DNA of 46,899 nucleotides from GCA-2686265 sp036010965 (GCA_036010965.1 DASCMO010000051.1:1-46899); one strand, 5' to 3'; numbered from the stretch's first letter, positions 25,499 to 33,929 are shown. A program made the numbers and translations. Notes: generated by a model from the sequence alone, not told the origin.

Positions 25499-27772
25499 CT
25501 ACTCTTCATCCTGCAAGAGCATCTCGTTGACGTCGCCGGGGGTCTTCCCCAGGACCTCGTCGGAGACCTCGCCGCGCGCGGGTGGCTGGAACAGGGGCAC
25601 GTCGAATCCGCCCATGTCCAATCCATTCTCAGTCTGACCGAAGCGCGAGTCGATCATCTGGATGCGATCGGAGCCGATGGCGTCGGCGGCCTCTAGCTTC
25701 TTGTCATAGCTGTAGGTCGAGAGGTCCGCGAACTCGCGGTCGAACATGATGTGCGGAGTGACGAAGAAGTACAGGCTCGTGCGGTCCTCGACCTCCGTAT
25801 CGCGCCGGAACAGGTGCCCGAGGATCGGGATGTCACCGAGCAGCGGGATGCGGTTCGAGGTGTCGTTCTTGTTGTCGACGATGATTCCACCGATGACCAT
25901 CGTGTCGCCGTCGGGGACGTTCACGGTGGTGATGATCTCGCGCGTGATACGCGGCGGGGGGATCGCACCCTGGAAGGTTCCCAGGAAACTGGAGACCGAG
26001 AGCGAGATGTCCAGGCGCAGGTAGCCCGAGGCACTGATGGTGGGGGAGATCTGCAGGGTGATCCCCGCCTCCTGGTAGTTGGCGAAGTTCTCCTGGGTTT
26101 GGCCTCCCACGCCCCCGCTGGCCGTGATGGTCGTGGTGGGTTGCTCGTCCAGAGTTCGGACCGTGGCGCTCTTGTTGTTGTTGACGAGTACCGAGGGGAT
26201 ATTTAGGACGTTCGTGTTGCGCTTCTCCTCGAGCGCCTTGATCAGGATCGGCAGCTGGAAGTCGTCGCCGTCGAGGATGCCCGCCGTGATGCCGAAGCCG
26301 ACGTTCGGGACGCGCGTGTCGGGGATGCCGTCGAGGTCGTTGTCCTGGAAGGTGGAGAGGCCGAAGTCGGAGATGCCAAAGCCGCCGGTCTCGCCGACCC
26401 CGGGAATCGTGGCGCCTCCGAGCTCGACCCCCAGGTCGAGGGTGTCGCGACCCGAGAGCTCGACCAGGGCGGTCTCGATCAGCACCTGGTCCTGGCGCCG
26501 GTCGAGGCGCTCGATCAGATCGAGGATCTCCTCGTAGCGCGTGCGCCCGGCGGCGATCAGGAGCGAATTGGTGGCCGGGTCGGGGACCACCGCCACCTCG
26601 TTGGAGGAGGAGCTGCTACTGGTCTGGCCGGCTCCCTGGCGCTGTCCGCCGGCCTGGCCGCTCGGCTGGATGCGGCTGGCGTCCTGCATGAACTCGTCGA
26701 GCACCTCGCTCAGCTCCTCCGCTTCGGCGTTCTCCAGGCTGTAGAAGTGGTAGGTCCGCTCACGGTCGACCTCGTCCGTGTCGAGACGCGCGACGAGTTC
26801 CATGATGCGTGGCATCTCATCGGGCATGGCCATCACCAGCAGCGAGTTGGTGCGCGGGTCGACCATGATCTTGGTCTCCACCTCTCCCTGGCGGATACCG
26901 GCGGTGGCACCCTGCTGCGGTCGATTCTGCTGGTTCGCTCCGCGCGACGCGCGCTGGCTGGCTTCCAGCAACTCCTCGAGGGTTTCGGCGATCTCATCGG
27001 CGCTGGCGAAGGCCAGCTTGATGACCTCGAACTCGGGCAGGACCGGGTCCTCTGCCTTGGAGGCCTCGTCGACCAGTTCGAGCATGCGCACGAGCGCCGC
27101 GATGTTGCTGCCGAAGCCTTGCAGGATGACCGTGTTATCCCCGACCGGCACGGCTGTCAGCGTGTTGGGATCGGGCGCGAGCTGACGCATCGAGTTGGCG
27201 AGCGTGCGGACCTCGATGTTGGGGAGCACGACGACCGTCTGGATCAGGGTTGCGGGCTGGTCCGCGTAGAGCGGCAGTTCCTCCGGCGAGACGTAGATCG
27301 AATCCGCTCGGGCGCCGCCGCGACCCTGGCCCGTGTCGAGGCTCTCGACCACGACCACCGAGAGGTGCTCGGGTCCGATGCGTTTGCACACGTAGCGGTT
27401 GATGATCATGATGATCTGGAAGAAGGAGTAGAAGTCCTTCTTCAAGATGCGCTTCGAGCCGAACATGCTGACGGAGATCGAGTCGAGGGCCTGGGCGTTC
27501 TCCGTGTTCGTGTAGAAGTTGATGCCGGTCTCCTGCTGACAGATCTTGATGAAGGCCTTGAGGCTCAGGCCGTCGTCCTGCTCGTCAAAGGTCAGCAGGT
27601 AGTACTCCCCCAGGTCCTGGATCAGCGGCACCTCGGGCTCGTCGTCTCCGGAGGCTTCCGCGACCGGATCCTGCGCGGTGCCCGGCGCGCGGGAAAAACC
27701 CGGATCCGGGGCGAAGAGCGAGGATCCCGTCAGGGCGACCCAGAGCGGCAGACTGGCGAGAGTGACGATCAT
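25499..27772 (-). CDS. gspD: Type II secretion outer-membrane secretin GspD
   Basis: The 757-residue protein is the first gene of the operon. Residues 1-22 form a signal peptide (LASLPLWVALTGSSLFA). An N0 domain lies near 60-150 (SLKAFIKICQQETGINFYTN). N1-N3 repeats lie near 165-430, with NTLTAVPVGDNTVILQGFG and NSLLVMAMPDEMPRIMEL, and a Gln/Gly/Ser-rich loop near 365-385. The secretin core runs from about 440 to 715 and includes VLIETALVELSGRDTLDLGV, VLNIPSVLVNNNKSATV and VPDGDTMVIGGIIVDNKNDT. It forms the gated outer-membrane ring. The tail after 715 could dock a pilotin, but none is seen here. It is the best-supported gene of the system. Confidence 0.95.
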   Translation of the reverse strand: MIVTLASLPLWVALTGSSLFAPDPGFSRAPGTAQDPVAEASGDDEPEVPLIQDLGEYYLLTFDEQDDGLSLKAFIKICQQETGINFYTNTENAQALDSISVSMFGSKRILKKDFYSFFQIIMIINRYVCKRIGPEHLSVVVVESLDTGQGRGGARADSIYVSPEELPLYADQPATLIQTVVVLPNIEVRTLANSMRQLAPDPNTLTAVPVGDNTVILQGFGSNIAALVRMLELVDEASKAEDPVLPEFEVIKLAFASADEIAETLEELLEASQRASRGANQQNRPQQGATAGIRQGEVETKIMVDPRTNSLLVMAMPDEMPRIMELVARLDTDEVDRERTYHFYSLENAEAEELSEVLDEFMQDASRIQPSGQAGGQRQGAGQTSSSSSSNEVAVVPDPATNSLLIAAGRTRYEEILDLIERLDRRQDQVLIETALVELSGRDTLDLGVELGGATIPGVGETGGFGISDFGLSTFQDNDLDGIPDTRVPNVGFGITAGILDGDDFQLPILIKALEEKRNTNVLNIPSVLVNNNKSATVRTLDEQPTTTITASGGVGGQTQENFANYQEAGITLQISPTISASGYLRLDISLSVSSFLGTFQGAIPPPRITREIITTVNVPDGDTMVIGGIIVDNKNDTSNRIPLLGDIPILGHLFRRDTEVEDRTSLYFFVTPHIMFDREFADLSTYSYDKKLEAADAIGSDRIQMIDSRFGQTENGLDMGGFDVPLFQPPARGEVSDEVLGKTPGDVNEMLLQDEE

Positions 27773-27879
27773 CTTCAGGGTGGGTTCGGCGTGTCGGCGG
27801 CGGCGTGCGCGGGGACCGCGCGGCCCTATCTCTTTGGAACCATGAGGCTTAGGGGCCCCGAGAGCGTGCGCGAAGGCGC

Positions 27880-27908
27880 AATCTAGGAAGCCCCGAGGGC
27901 CCTGTCAA
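27880..27908 (-). promoter_or_regulatory. Near-consensus sigma-70 promoter of the gsp operon
   Basis: On the minus strand TTGACA (27908-27903), a 17-bp spacer and TAGATT (27885-27880) form the best promoter in the window. Transcription would start near 27873, about 100 nt upstream of the gspD ATG, and could serve all seven genes. Confidence 0.8.
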
Positions 27909-28027
27909 TCGCGCCCCTCGAGCGTGGGGCATGCTGGAGACGCTCGGCCGGGCGGGATCTTCCCGGCAGGGCGTCACAAGAAACGGTCGGCGAGGGAGGT
28001 GGCGCTGCGGGCGCGCCGCCGAGTTCC

Positions 28028-28056
28028 TTGCCCGCTCGCGGGAGGAGCGGAATACT
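28028..28056 (+). promoter_or_regulatory. Weak sigma-70-like promoter of the mrp operon
   Basis: TTGCCC (28028-28033), a 17-bp spacer and AATACT (28051-28056) lie 134 bp before the mrpE ATG. The -10 lacks the leading T, so confidence is limited, but it is the best candidate in the gap. Confidence 0.4.
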
Positions 28057-28061
28057 ACGCG

Positions 28062-28175
28062 CCCTCCCCCAGGCGGGAGGACGCCGAGCGCACCCGTGTC
28101 GTCTTCCAGTCACAGCCTCCAGGTCCGCCGTGCGGGGGCTCCCAGACCGACCGCCGATCCCCTGCTTGCCAGGGG
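28062..28175 (+). promoter_or_regulatory. Structured 5' leader of the mrp operon (two hairpins)
   Basis: Directly after the predicted start, CCTCCC (28062-28067) pairs with GGGAGG (28075-28080). A second, tighter hairpin, CCCCTG-CTTGC-CAGGGG (28159-28175), ends just before the GGGGGAG ribosome binding site and 15 nt before the ATG. Such placement can tune translation. I cannot match it to a known riboswitch class. Confidence 0.35.
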
Positions 28176-28190
28176 CGGGGGAGCGAGGGC

Positions 28191-28667
28191 ATGAGGTCTG
28201 CACTCGCCCTCAGCGGCCTGCTGGCGGCCATCTGGCTCCTGGCGTCCGGGCACTACTCGCCGCTCATGCTGAGCTTCGGCGGGGCTTCGTGTCTGCTGGT
28301 CGTCGCCCTCTCCATGCGCATGCGCATCGTCGACGAGGAGGCCTTGCCCGTGCGCATGATCCCGCGTGCCCTGGTCTACTCCCCGTGGCTCGTCAAGGAA
28401 GTGCTGCTCGCCAACCTGGACGTGGCGCGGCGCATCCTGTCCCCGCGCGCGTCGATCAGTCCGCGCATCGTGCGCGTGACGCCGAGCCAGAAGACCGACC
28501 TCGGGCGCGTCCTCTACGCCAACTCGATCACCCTCACCCCTGGGACCGTGTCGATCCTCGTAGATGCGAGTGCGATCACGGTCCACGCCATCACGCGCGA
28601 GGCGGCTGAGTCCCTGGAGACGGGCGAGATGGACCGGCGCGTGACCCGCCTGGAGGGTGAAGGCTGA
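28191..28667 (+). CDS. mrpE: Mrp-type antiporter subunit E
   Basis: ATG 28191, after GGGGGAG, gives 158 residues, the normal MrpE/MnhE size. Two or three membrane helices occupy residues 1-45, followed by VRMIPRALVYSPWLVKEVLL near residues 57-76 and then NLDVARRILSP. The family signature LYANSITLTPGTVSI lies near 110-124, followed by ITVHAIT. MrpE is a small membrane subunit of the Mrp Na+(K+)/H+ antiporter, linked to complex stability rather than ion conduction. It is the first gene of a ten-gene run and ends in a 1-bp overlap with mrpF. Upstream in-frame codons exist, but the sequence there is not MrpE-like. Confidence 0.9.
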   Translation: MRSALALSGLLAAIWLLASGHYSPLMLSFGGASCLLVVALSMRMRIVDEEALPVRMIPRALVYSPWLVKEVLLANLDVARRILSPRASISPRIVRVTPSQKTDLGRVLYANSITLTPGTVSILVDASAITVHAITREAAESLETGEMDRRVTRLEGEG

Positions 28668-28969
28668 TGTTCGCCGCGGCGATGGCGGCCCTGCTCGCCT
28701 GCATGGCGCTCTCGCTCGTGCGCTCGGTCCTGGGGCCGACGGTCTTCGACCGCGTCCTGGCGCTCAACAGCTTTGGCACCAAGACCGTGCTCCTGATCGC
28801 CGTCCTGGGCTTCTTGACCGGCCGACCGGACTTTCTCGATCTGGCCCTGGTCTACGGCCTGATGAACTTCATCGGGACCATCGCCGTCATGAAGTTCACC
28901 CGCTTCGGAGACCTGGCGGGCATGGAGCACGACCTCGACGACGACTCTGCCGAGGGAGCCGGCCGATGA
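28667..28969 (+). CDS. mrpF: Mrp-type antiporter subunit F
   Basis: This 100-residue protein has three membrane helices. SLVRSVLGPTVFDRVLALNS near residues 16-35 is the MrpF/MnhF signature, and TKTVLLIAVLGFLTGRPDFLD follows in family register. The C-terminal 20 residues are acidic. MrpF is a small subunit that packs beside E and G in the Mrp complex. The start overlaps the mrpE stop by 1 bp (TGATG) and the stop overlaps mrpG by 4 bp. Confidence 0.92.
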   Translation: MFAAAMAALLACMALSLVRSVLGPTVFDRVLALNSFGTKTVLLIAVLGFLTGRPDFLDLALVYGLMNFIGTIAVMKFTRFGDLAGMEHDLDDDSAEGAGR

Positions 28970-29292
28970 ACTTCGTCCTGGAGATTGCGAGCTGGTGCTT
29001 CCTCCTCTCGGGCAGCCTGGTGGTCCTGATCGGCGCCATCGGTCTGCTGCGCCTACCGGATTTCTACACGCGCATCCACGCCGCGGGGATGACTGACACC
29101 CTGGGCGTCTGGTTGCTCCTGCTCGGGCTCGCGTGCCAGGCGGGCTGGGGCATGGTGCTCATCAAACTGGCGATGCTGGGGGCCTTCTGCCTCCTGACGA
29201 GCCCGCTCTCGAGCCACGCCCTGGCCAAGGCCGCCTGGCTGCGGGGGCTGCGGCCCGTGACCGGGGAGGGAGGCGACGATCATCGTGGCTGA
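28966..29292 (+). CDS. mrpG: Mrp-type antiporter subunit G
   Basis: ATG 28966 forms an ATGA with the mrpF stop and gives 108 residues. Helix 1 lies near residues 6-27. The family signature GAIGLLRLPDFYTRIHAAGM follows near 23-42, then TDTLGVWLLLLGL. The third helix and LTSPLSSHALAKAAW also fit MrpG/MnhG. The tail is polar. It overlaps the following gene by 8 bp. Confidence 0.94.
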   Translation: MNFVLEIASWCFLLSGSLVVLIGAIGLLRLPDFYTRIHAAGMTDTLGVWLLLLGLACQAGWGMVLIKLAMLGAFCLLTSPLSSHALAKAAWLRGLRPVTGEGGDDHRG

Positions 29293-29926
29293 CCTGATCC
29301 ACCTGGTGCTGTTCACCTTGCTGGCGACCGTGGCCCTGGCCATCATCCGCCTGCACGACCTGTTCGCGGCGGTGATGCTGGCGGGCGTCTTCTCGCTCCT
29401 ATCGGCCGCTCTGTTCACGGTCATGGACGCGGTGGACGTGGCCTTCACCGAGGCCGCCGTGGGAGCGGGGATCTCGACCATCCTGATGCTCGGCACCCTG
29501 GCGCTGACCGACAGCGAGGAGAAGCCCGAATTCAACCGGCGACGGCCCCTGGCGCTGGTGGCGGTCTGCCTGGCCGGGGCGGCGTTCTTCTACGGCACCC
29601 TCGACATGCCCGCCTACGGCGATCCGACTGCGCCCATCCACGGGCACCCGATCATCGAGCGCTACATGGAGACCTCCCTGGAGGAGATCCAGATCCCCAA
29701 CATCGTGACCTCCGTGCTGGCTTCTTACCGCGGCTACGACACCTTCGGCGAGACGACAGTCGTCTTTACGGCGGCCATCGGCGTGATGCTCGGCCTGGGT
29801 GCCGGTCGCCGGCGGCGCAAGGTGCTGGGTCGCGGGGAAGTGGACGGCCGGGAGCCCGACACCGTGCCCGCTTCCTGGCAGTCGGTGGGGCCGGAGGTCG
29901 GTGGGGACGAGGAGCAGAACTCGTGA
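29285..29926 (+). CDS. MbhD/MbhE-like subunit (detached MrpA C-terminal part)
   Basis: The 213-residue protein starts at GTG with GGGAGG about 10 nt upstream. Residues 1-75 match the DUF4040/MbhD domain (AVMLAGVFSLLSAALFTVMD, then AFTEAAVGAGISTILMLG). Residues about 135-175 match MbhE (NIVTSVLASYRGYDTFGETT then VVFTAAIGVML). In classical Mrp operons these two pieces form the C-terminus of the large MrpA; here they are a separate gene, as in membrane-bound hydrogenases and some archaeal-type Mrp clusters. The Arg/Gly/Asp in RGYDTFGE are conserved in MrpA. The protein likely lines part of the sodium path. It overlaps mrpB by 4 bp. Confidence 0.88.
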   Translation: MADLIHLVLFTLLATVALAIIRLHDLFAAVMLAGVFSLLSAALFTVMDAVDVAFTEAAVGAGISTILMLGTLALTDSEEKPEFNRRRPLALVAVCLAGAAFFYGTLDMPAYGDPTAPIHGHPIIERYMETSLEEIQIPNIVTSVLASYRGYDTFGETTVVFTAAIGVMLGLGAGRRRRKVLGRGEVDGREPDTVPASWQSVGPEVGGDEEQNS

Positions 29927-30345
29927 CCCGCCACGTCATCCTGCGCGCCCTCGCGAAGCTGTTGATCCCCTGCATCATGCTCTTCGCGCTCTACGTGCAG
30001 TTCCACGGCGACTATGGCCCCGGCGGCGGTTTCCAGGCCGGGGTGATCTTCGCGGCGGCCATCATCCTCTACGCCCTGATCTTCGGCCTCGACGAGGCTC
30101 GCAGGGCATTCACGCCGCGCGCGATGGAGATCGGCGTGGCCGCCGGGGTGCTGCTCTACGGTTGCACCGGCCTGGCCTCGATGGTGCTGGGAGCGAACTT
30201 CCTCGACTACAGCGCCCTGGCCCACGACCCGGTCCACGGCCAGCACTACGGGATCCTGCTGGTGGAGCTGGGAGTGGGTATCACGGTCACGACCGTGATG
30301 GTGACGCTCTTCTACCAGTTCGCCGGACGGAGGCGCGTCGAGTGA
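29923..30345 (+). CDS. mrpB: Mrp-type antiporter subunit B
   Basis: The 140-residue protein has four membrane helices and the MnhB pattern: LLIPCIMLFALYVQFHGDYG near residues 13-32 and GPGGGFQAGVIFAAAIIL just after. LGVGITVTTVMVTLFY occurs near the C-terminus. The start is GTG in a GTGA overlap with the preceding gene, and its stop overlaps mrpC in the same way. MrpB is an integral subunit next to the MrpA C-terminal domain. Confidence 0.94.
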   Translation: MTRHVILRALAKLLIPCIMLFALYVQFHGDYGPGGGFQAGVIFAAAIILYALIFGLDEARRAFTPRAMEIGVAAGVLLYGCTGLASMVLGANFLDYSALAHDPVHGQHYGILLVELGVGITVTTVMVTLFYQFAGRRRVE

Positions 30346-30722
30346 GCGCCAGCCATTACCAGTACTGGATCGTGGCCGTGCTGATGATGACGGGGCTCTA
30401 CGTCGTCATCGCCAAGGGCAACATGATCAAGAAGATCATCGGTCTGAACCTGTTTCAGGTCTCGGTGATCCTGTTCTACGTCAGCATGGGCAAGGTCGAG
30501 GGCGGGACCGCGCCGATCGTCGCCGAGGGCTTCGAGGTCTACTCGAACCCTGTCCCGCACGTGCTGATGCTGACCGCCATCGTCGTGGGCGTGGCGACCA
30601 CCGCCCTGGCTCTCTCCCTGGTCGTGCGCATCCACGAGGCCTACGGAACGGTGGAGGAGGACGAGGTCCTCGCCATGGAGGACGATGTCAGGGAAGGCGA
30701 TGCCATGGAGGGCGATGGCTGA
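30342..30722 (+). CDS. mrpC: Mrp-type antiporter subunit C (NuoK-like)
   Basis: GTG 30342, in a GTGA overlap with mrpB, gives 126 residues. Three helices follow the NuoK/MrpC plan: GLYVVIAKGNMIKKIIGLNL near residues 18-37, FQVSVILFYVSM, and HVLMLTAIVVGVATTALALS near 73-92. The Glu residues of NuoK helices are not all kept, as usual for MrpC. A 30-residue acidic tail follows. It overlaps the next antiporter gene by 1 bp. Confidence 0.93.
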   Translation: MSASHYQYWIVAVLMMTGLYVVIAKGNMIKKIIGLNLFQVSVILFYVSMGKVEGGTAPIVAEGFEVYSNPVPHVLMLTAIVVGVATTALALSLVVRIHEAYGTVEEDEVLAMEDDVREGDAMEGDG

Positions 30723-32203
30723 TGGGCGCCCACCTCCCCGCCTTGCAGGTCATCATTCCGCTGCTGGCGGCGCCCCTGTGCGTCCTGGTGCGCGGGGCGC
30801 GCGCCGCGTGGCTGGTGGCCGTCGCCGCCAGCTGGTCCGCCCTGGCCGTGGCGGTGTGCCTGCTGCAGCGCGTGCTCGCCTCGGGAGAGCCGATCTCCTA
30901 CCACCTCGGGGGCCACGCACCGCCGCACGGGATCGAACTGCGAGTGGACGCCCTGAACGCCTTTGTGCTCCTGATCGTGACCGGCGTCAGCGCCGTCGTC
31001 GTGAGCGCGTCGCGCGGCAGCCTGAAGAGCGAGATGGCGCCCGAGCGGCATTACCTGTATTTCGCCGCGACCCTGCTGTGCATGACCGGCCTGCTCGGCA
31101 TGACCGTCACCGCCGATGCCTTCAACGTCTTCGTGTTCCTCGAGATCTCGTCTCTCTCGGCCTACTCGCTGATCTCCATGGGGCGCACGCGGCGCGCCCT
31201 GACGGCGGCCTATCAGTACCTCGTGATGGGCACCCTCGGCGGCACGTTCATCCTGCTCGGGATCGGCCTGCTCTACATGGCCACGGGTTCGCTGAACATG
31301 GCCGACCTCGCCGAGCGCCTGACGGGCATGGAATCCAACCGCACCGTGCAGGCGGCCCTGGCCTTCCTCGTGCTCGGCGCGAGCATAAAGCTGGCCCTCT
31401 TCCCGCTCCACATTTGGCTGCCGAACGCCTACGCCTACGCGCCGGCGATGGTCACCGCCTTCCTGGCGGCGACCGCCACCAAGGTCGCCTTCTATGTGCT
31501 CGTGCGCTTCCTCTTTGGCGTGTTCGGCACCGACTTCGCCTTCGATGCGATGCACCTCGACCGGGTACTGATGCCCCTGGCTCTGCTGGCGATGTTCAGC
31601 GCGTCGACCGTCGCCATCTTCCAGCGCGACCTCAAGCGCATGCTGGCCTACTCGAGCGTGGCGCAGATCGGCTACATGGTCCTCGGGCTCTCATTCGCCA
31701 GCGAGCTCGGGTTGACGGGCGGCATCGTGCACCTGTTCAACCACGCGGTCATCAAGAGCTGCCTGTTCCTCGTCATGGCCGCCGTCGCCCTGGGAGTGGG
31801 GTCCACGAACATCGATGACCTGCGCGGGATCGGGCGCCGCATGCCGTTCACCATGGCGGCCTTCGTCGTCGGCGGTCTGAGCCTGATCGGCGTGCCGCTG
31901 ACCGTCGGATTCGTCAGCAAGTGGACCCTGGTGCGGGCCGCCCTCGAGGCGGACTTGTGGCCCGTGGCGGCGTTGATCCTGGGCAGCTCCCTGCTGGCGG
32001 TCGTCTACGTCTGGCGCGTGGTCGAGGTGGCCTACTTCCAGGAGGCTCCCGCAGACGCGCCGGCGGTGCGCCCGGCGCCGGTGAGCCTGGTGCTCTCGGC
32101 CTGGGTCCTGGCGGCGGCGTCGATCTACTTCGGCATCTTCACGGCCACCACCGCGGGCGTCGCCGGACGGGCGGCGCGCATGCTGCTGGAGGTGGGCTCG
32201 TGA
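30722..32203 (+). CDS. mrpD: Mrp-type antiporter subunit D, copy 1 (NuoM/NuoN-like)
   Basis: The 493-residue protein has about 14 membrane helices and belongs to the proton-conducting NuoL/M/N family. Key features are AFNVFVFLEISSLSAYSLIS with the essential Glu near residue 141, SIKLALFPLHIWLPNAYAYA with the Lys of helix 7 near 222, and ATKVAFYVLVRFLFG with the next Lys. FQRDLKRMLAYSSVAQIGYM near 300-319 is also diagnostic. The start forms TGATG with mrpC and the N-terminus HLPALQVIIPLLAAPL is typical. It likely provides one proton half-channel. It is coupled by 4 bp to a second paralogue. Confidence 0.93.
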   Translation: MGAHLPALQVIIPLLAAPLCVLVRGARAAWLVAVAASWSALAVAVCLLQRVLASGEPISYHLGGHAPPHGIELRVDALNAFVLLIVTGVSAVVVSASRGSLKSEMAPERHYLYFAATLLCMTGLLGMTVTADAFNVFVFLEISSLSAYSLISMGRTRRALTAAYQYLVMGTLGGTFILLGIGLLYMATGSLNMADLAERLTGMESNRTVQAALAFLVLGASIKLALFPLHIWLPNAYAYAPAMVTAFLAATATKVAFYVLVRFLFGVFGTDFAFDAMHLDRVLMPLALLAMFSASTVAIFQRDLKRMLAYSSVAQIGYMVLGLSFASELGLTGGIVHLFNHAVIKSCLFLVMAAVALGVGSTNIDDLRGIGRRMPFTMAAFVVGGLSLIGVPLTVGFVSKWTLVRAALEADLWPVAALILGSSLLAVVYVWRVVEVAYFQEAPADAPAVRPAPVSLVLSAWVLAAASIYFGIFTATTAGVAGRAARMLLEVGS

Positions 32204-33681
32204 GTCCCGTGACGGCCATCGGCTGGTGCGTCCTCTGGCCGCTGCTCGGCGCCCTGGCCGTGGGGGTGTGTGGCGAGCGCCGCCGCAACCTGCGCGAGGC
32301 CTGCAGCCTGCTGACCGCGATCAGCCTGTTCGCCGTCGTCGCCGGGGTGATCCTGCCGGCGGTCTCGGCGGGCGGTCGGCCGCGCCTGGAGGTCTGGGAG
32401 GTGATGGACGGCGTGAGCCTGGCCTTCGAGGTCGAACCCCTCGGCATGGTCTTCGCCTTGCTGGCTTCGGGGCTGTGGATCGTCACGACGCTCTACGCCA
32501 TCGGCTACATGCGCGGCCATGGCGAACAGAACCAGACGCGCTTCTACGTCTGCTTCGCCCTGGCCATCGCGGGCGCCCTGGGGGTGGCCTTCGCCGCCAA
32601 CCTCTTCACCCTCTTCGTCTTCTACGAGGCGATCACCCTCTCGACCTATCCGCTCGTCACCCACCAGGGCACGGAGGCGGCCAAGCGCGCCGGGCGCGTC
32701 TACCTGGGCATCCTGATGGGGACCTCGGTGGCCTTTCTGTTGCTGGCCCTGATCTGGACCCACAGCCTGGCGGGCACCACGGAGTTCACCCCCGGGGGGA
32801 TCCTGGCGGGCAAGGCGAGTGACGGACTGCTGGCCGTGTTGTTGGCGCTGTTCGTCTTCGGTTCCGCCAAGGCCGCGCTGATGCCCTTCCACCGCTGGCT
32901 GCCGGCCGCGATGGTGGCGCCCACGCCGGTCAGCGCCCTGCTGCACGCCGTGGCGGTCGTCAAGGCGGGCGTCTTCACGGTCATGAAGGTGGTCGTGTAC
33001 ATCTTCGGCATCGACCTGCTCAGCGCCAGCGGAGCAGCCGAGCTGCTGGTCTGGGTCGCGGCCGGGACGATCCTGATCGCCTCCTGCGTGGCGCTCACCA
33101 AGGACAATCTCAAGGCGCGCCTGGCCTATTCGACCATCAGTCAGCTGGCCTACATCGTGCTGGGAGCGGTCCTGGCGACCGAGCGGGCGGTGATCGGCGG
33201 CGGCATGCACATCGTCATGCACGCCTTCGGCAAGATCACGCTCTTCTTCTGCGCCGGGGCGATCTTGGTCGGTGCCCATGTGAGCGACATCAGCCGGATG
33301 CGCGGCCTCGGCCGGCGCATGCCCTTCACCATGCTGGCCTTCGGCGTCGGCTCGTTGAGTGTGATCGGCCTGCCGCCCCTGGGGGGCTCGTGGAGCAAGT
33401 GGAACCTGGCCCTGGGCGCGGCGGACGCCGGACAGAAGGTGATCCTGGGGGTGCTGATGGTGAGCTCCCTGCTCTCCGTCGCGTACCTGATGCCCGTGGT
33501 GGGCCGGGCGTTCTTCTGCGCGCCCTCGGACGAGGAGGACGACGGGGGCGGACACGACCACGGTGGGGAGGCGCCCCTGCTCTGCGTCCTGCCGCCGGTG
33601 CTGACGGCCCTGGGATGCGTCGCCCTGTTCTTCTTCGCCGGTGAGTTGCAGGAGCTGCTGGAAGGGATCGCCCTGCGATGA
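32200..33681 (+). CDS. Mrp-type antiporter subunit D, copy 2 (NuoL/M/N-like)
   Basis: GTG 32200, in a GTGA overlap with copy 1, gives 493 residues. Motifs include LFTLFVFYEAITLSTYPLVT (helix 5 Glu), GSAKAALMPFHRWLPAAMVA (helix 7 Lys), SALLHAVAVVKAGVFTVMKV (helix 8 Lys) and NLKARLAYSTISQLAYIVLG. A short His/Asp-rich loop (DEEDDGGGHDHGGE) lies near the C-terminus and might bind metal; such loops vary. It is a paralogue of copy 1 rather than a duplicate, with clear divergence. It likely forms a second proton channel of the same complex. It overlaps the small gene after it by 4 bp. Confidence 0.9.
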   Translation: MSPVTAIGWCVLWPLLGALAVGVCGERRRNLREACSLLTAISLFAVVAGVILPAVSAGGRPRLEVWEVMDGVSLAFEVEPLGMVFALLASGLWIVTTLYAIGYMRGHGEQNQTRFYVCFALAIAGALGVAFAANLFTLFVFYEAITLSTYPLVTHQGTEAAKRAGRVYLGILMGTSVAFLLLALIWTHSLAGTTEFTPGGILAGKASDGLLAVLLALFVFGSAKAALMPFHRWLPAAMVAPTPVSALLHAVAVVKAGVFTVMKVVVYIFGIDLLSASGAAELLVWVAAGTILIASCVALTKDNLKARLAYSTISQLAYIVLGAVLATERAVIGGGMHIVMHAFGKITLFFCAGAILVGAHVSDISRMRGLGRRMPFTMLAFGVGSLSVIGLPPLGGSWSKWNLALGAADAGQKVILGVLMVSSLLSVAYLMPVVGRAFFCAPSDEEDDGGGHDHGGEAPLLCVLPPVLTALGCVALFFFAGELQELLEGIALR

Positions 33682-33929
33682 ACGACGGCGAGAAACGACG
33701 CCTGTTCGACGAGCCGCGCAACGTCGACCGGCTCTTCTGGGGGCTGGCCGCGGTGTGCGGCGCGCTGGTCGTGATCGAGCTCGTCGTCGGCCGCCACGCG
33801 GAGTTCAGCTGGGAGGGCTGGCCGGGGTTCTACGGCGTCTTCGGCTTCGCGATCTTCTTCACGGTCGTCCTGATCGGCAAGCGCCTGCGCCGATTCCTGA
33901 GGCGCGAGGAGGACTACTATGACCGCTAG
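33678..33929 (+). CDS. Small two-helix membrane protein in the mrp operon
   Basis: This 83-residue protein starts at ATG in an ATGA overlap and ends 11 bp inside the next gene. Helices are at about residues 20-38 (LFWGLAAVCGALVVIELVV) and 48-66 (FYGVFGFAIFFTVVLIGKRL). A basic segment follows the second helix, and the tail ends EEDYYDR. I do not recognise a named family. Its tight coupling on both sides makes it a likely structural subunit of this Mrp variant, placed between two large antiporter subunits. Confidence 0.82.
   Translation: MNDGEKRRLFDEPRNVDRLFWGLAAVCGALVVIELVVGRHAEFSWEGWPGFYGVFGFAIFFTVVLIGKRLRRFLRREEDYYDR

Larger units (their letters stand above)
27773..28190. other. Divergent intergenic region between gsp and mrp operons
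   Basis: This 418-bp gap separates the divergent gspD and mrpE genes and is the longest non-coding stretch in the window. It holds a strong minus-strand promoter, a weaker plus-strand promoter and three short GC-rich hairpins, the first being GCCGGG/CCCGGC at 27947-27967. No tRNA, small RNA or short coding frame with a good start was recognised. Confidence 0.6.

Noticed and set aside
32125..33561. A 478-codon minus-strand frame inside the mrp operon
   Set aside because: It is antisense to an intact NuoL/M/N-like subunit; composition rich in His, Gln and Asp reflects reverse-complemented Leu/Val/Ala codons.
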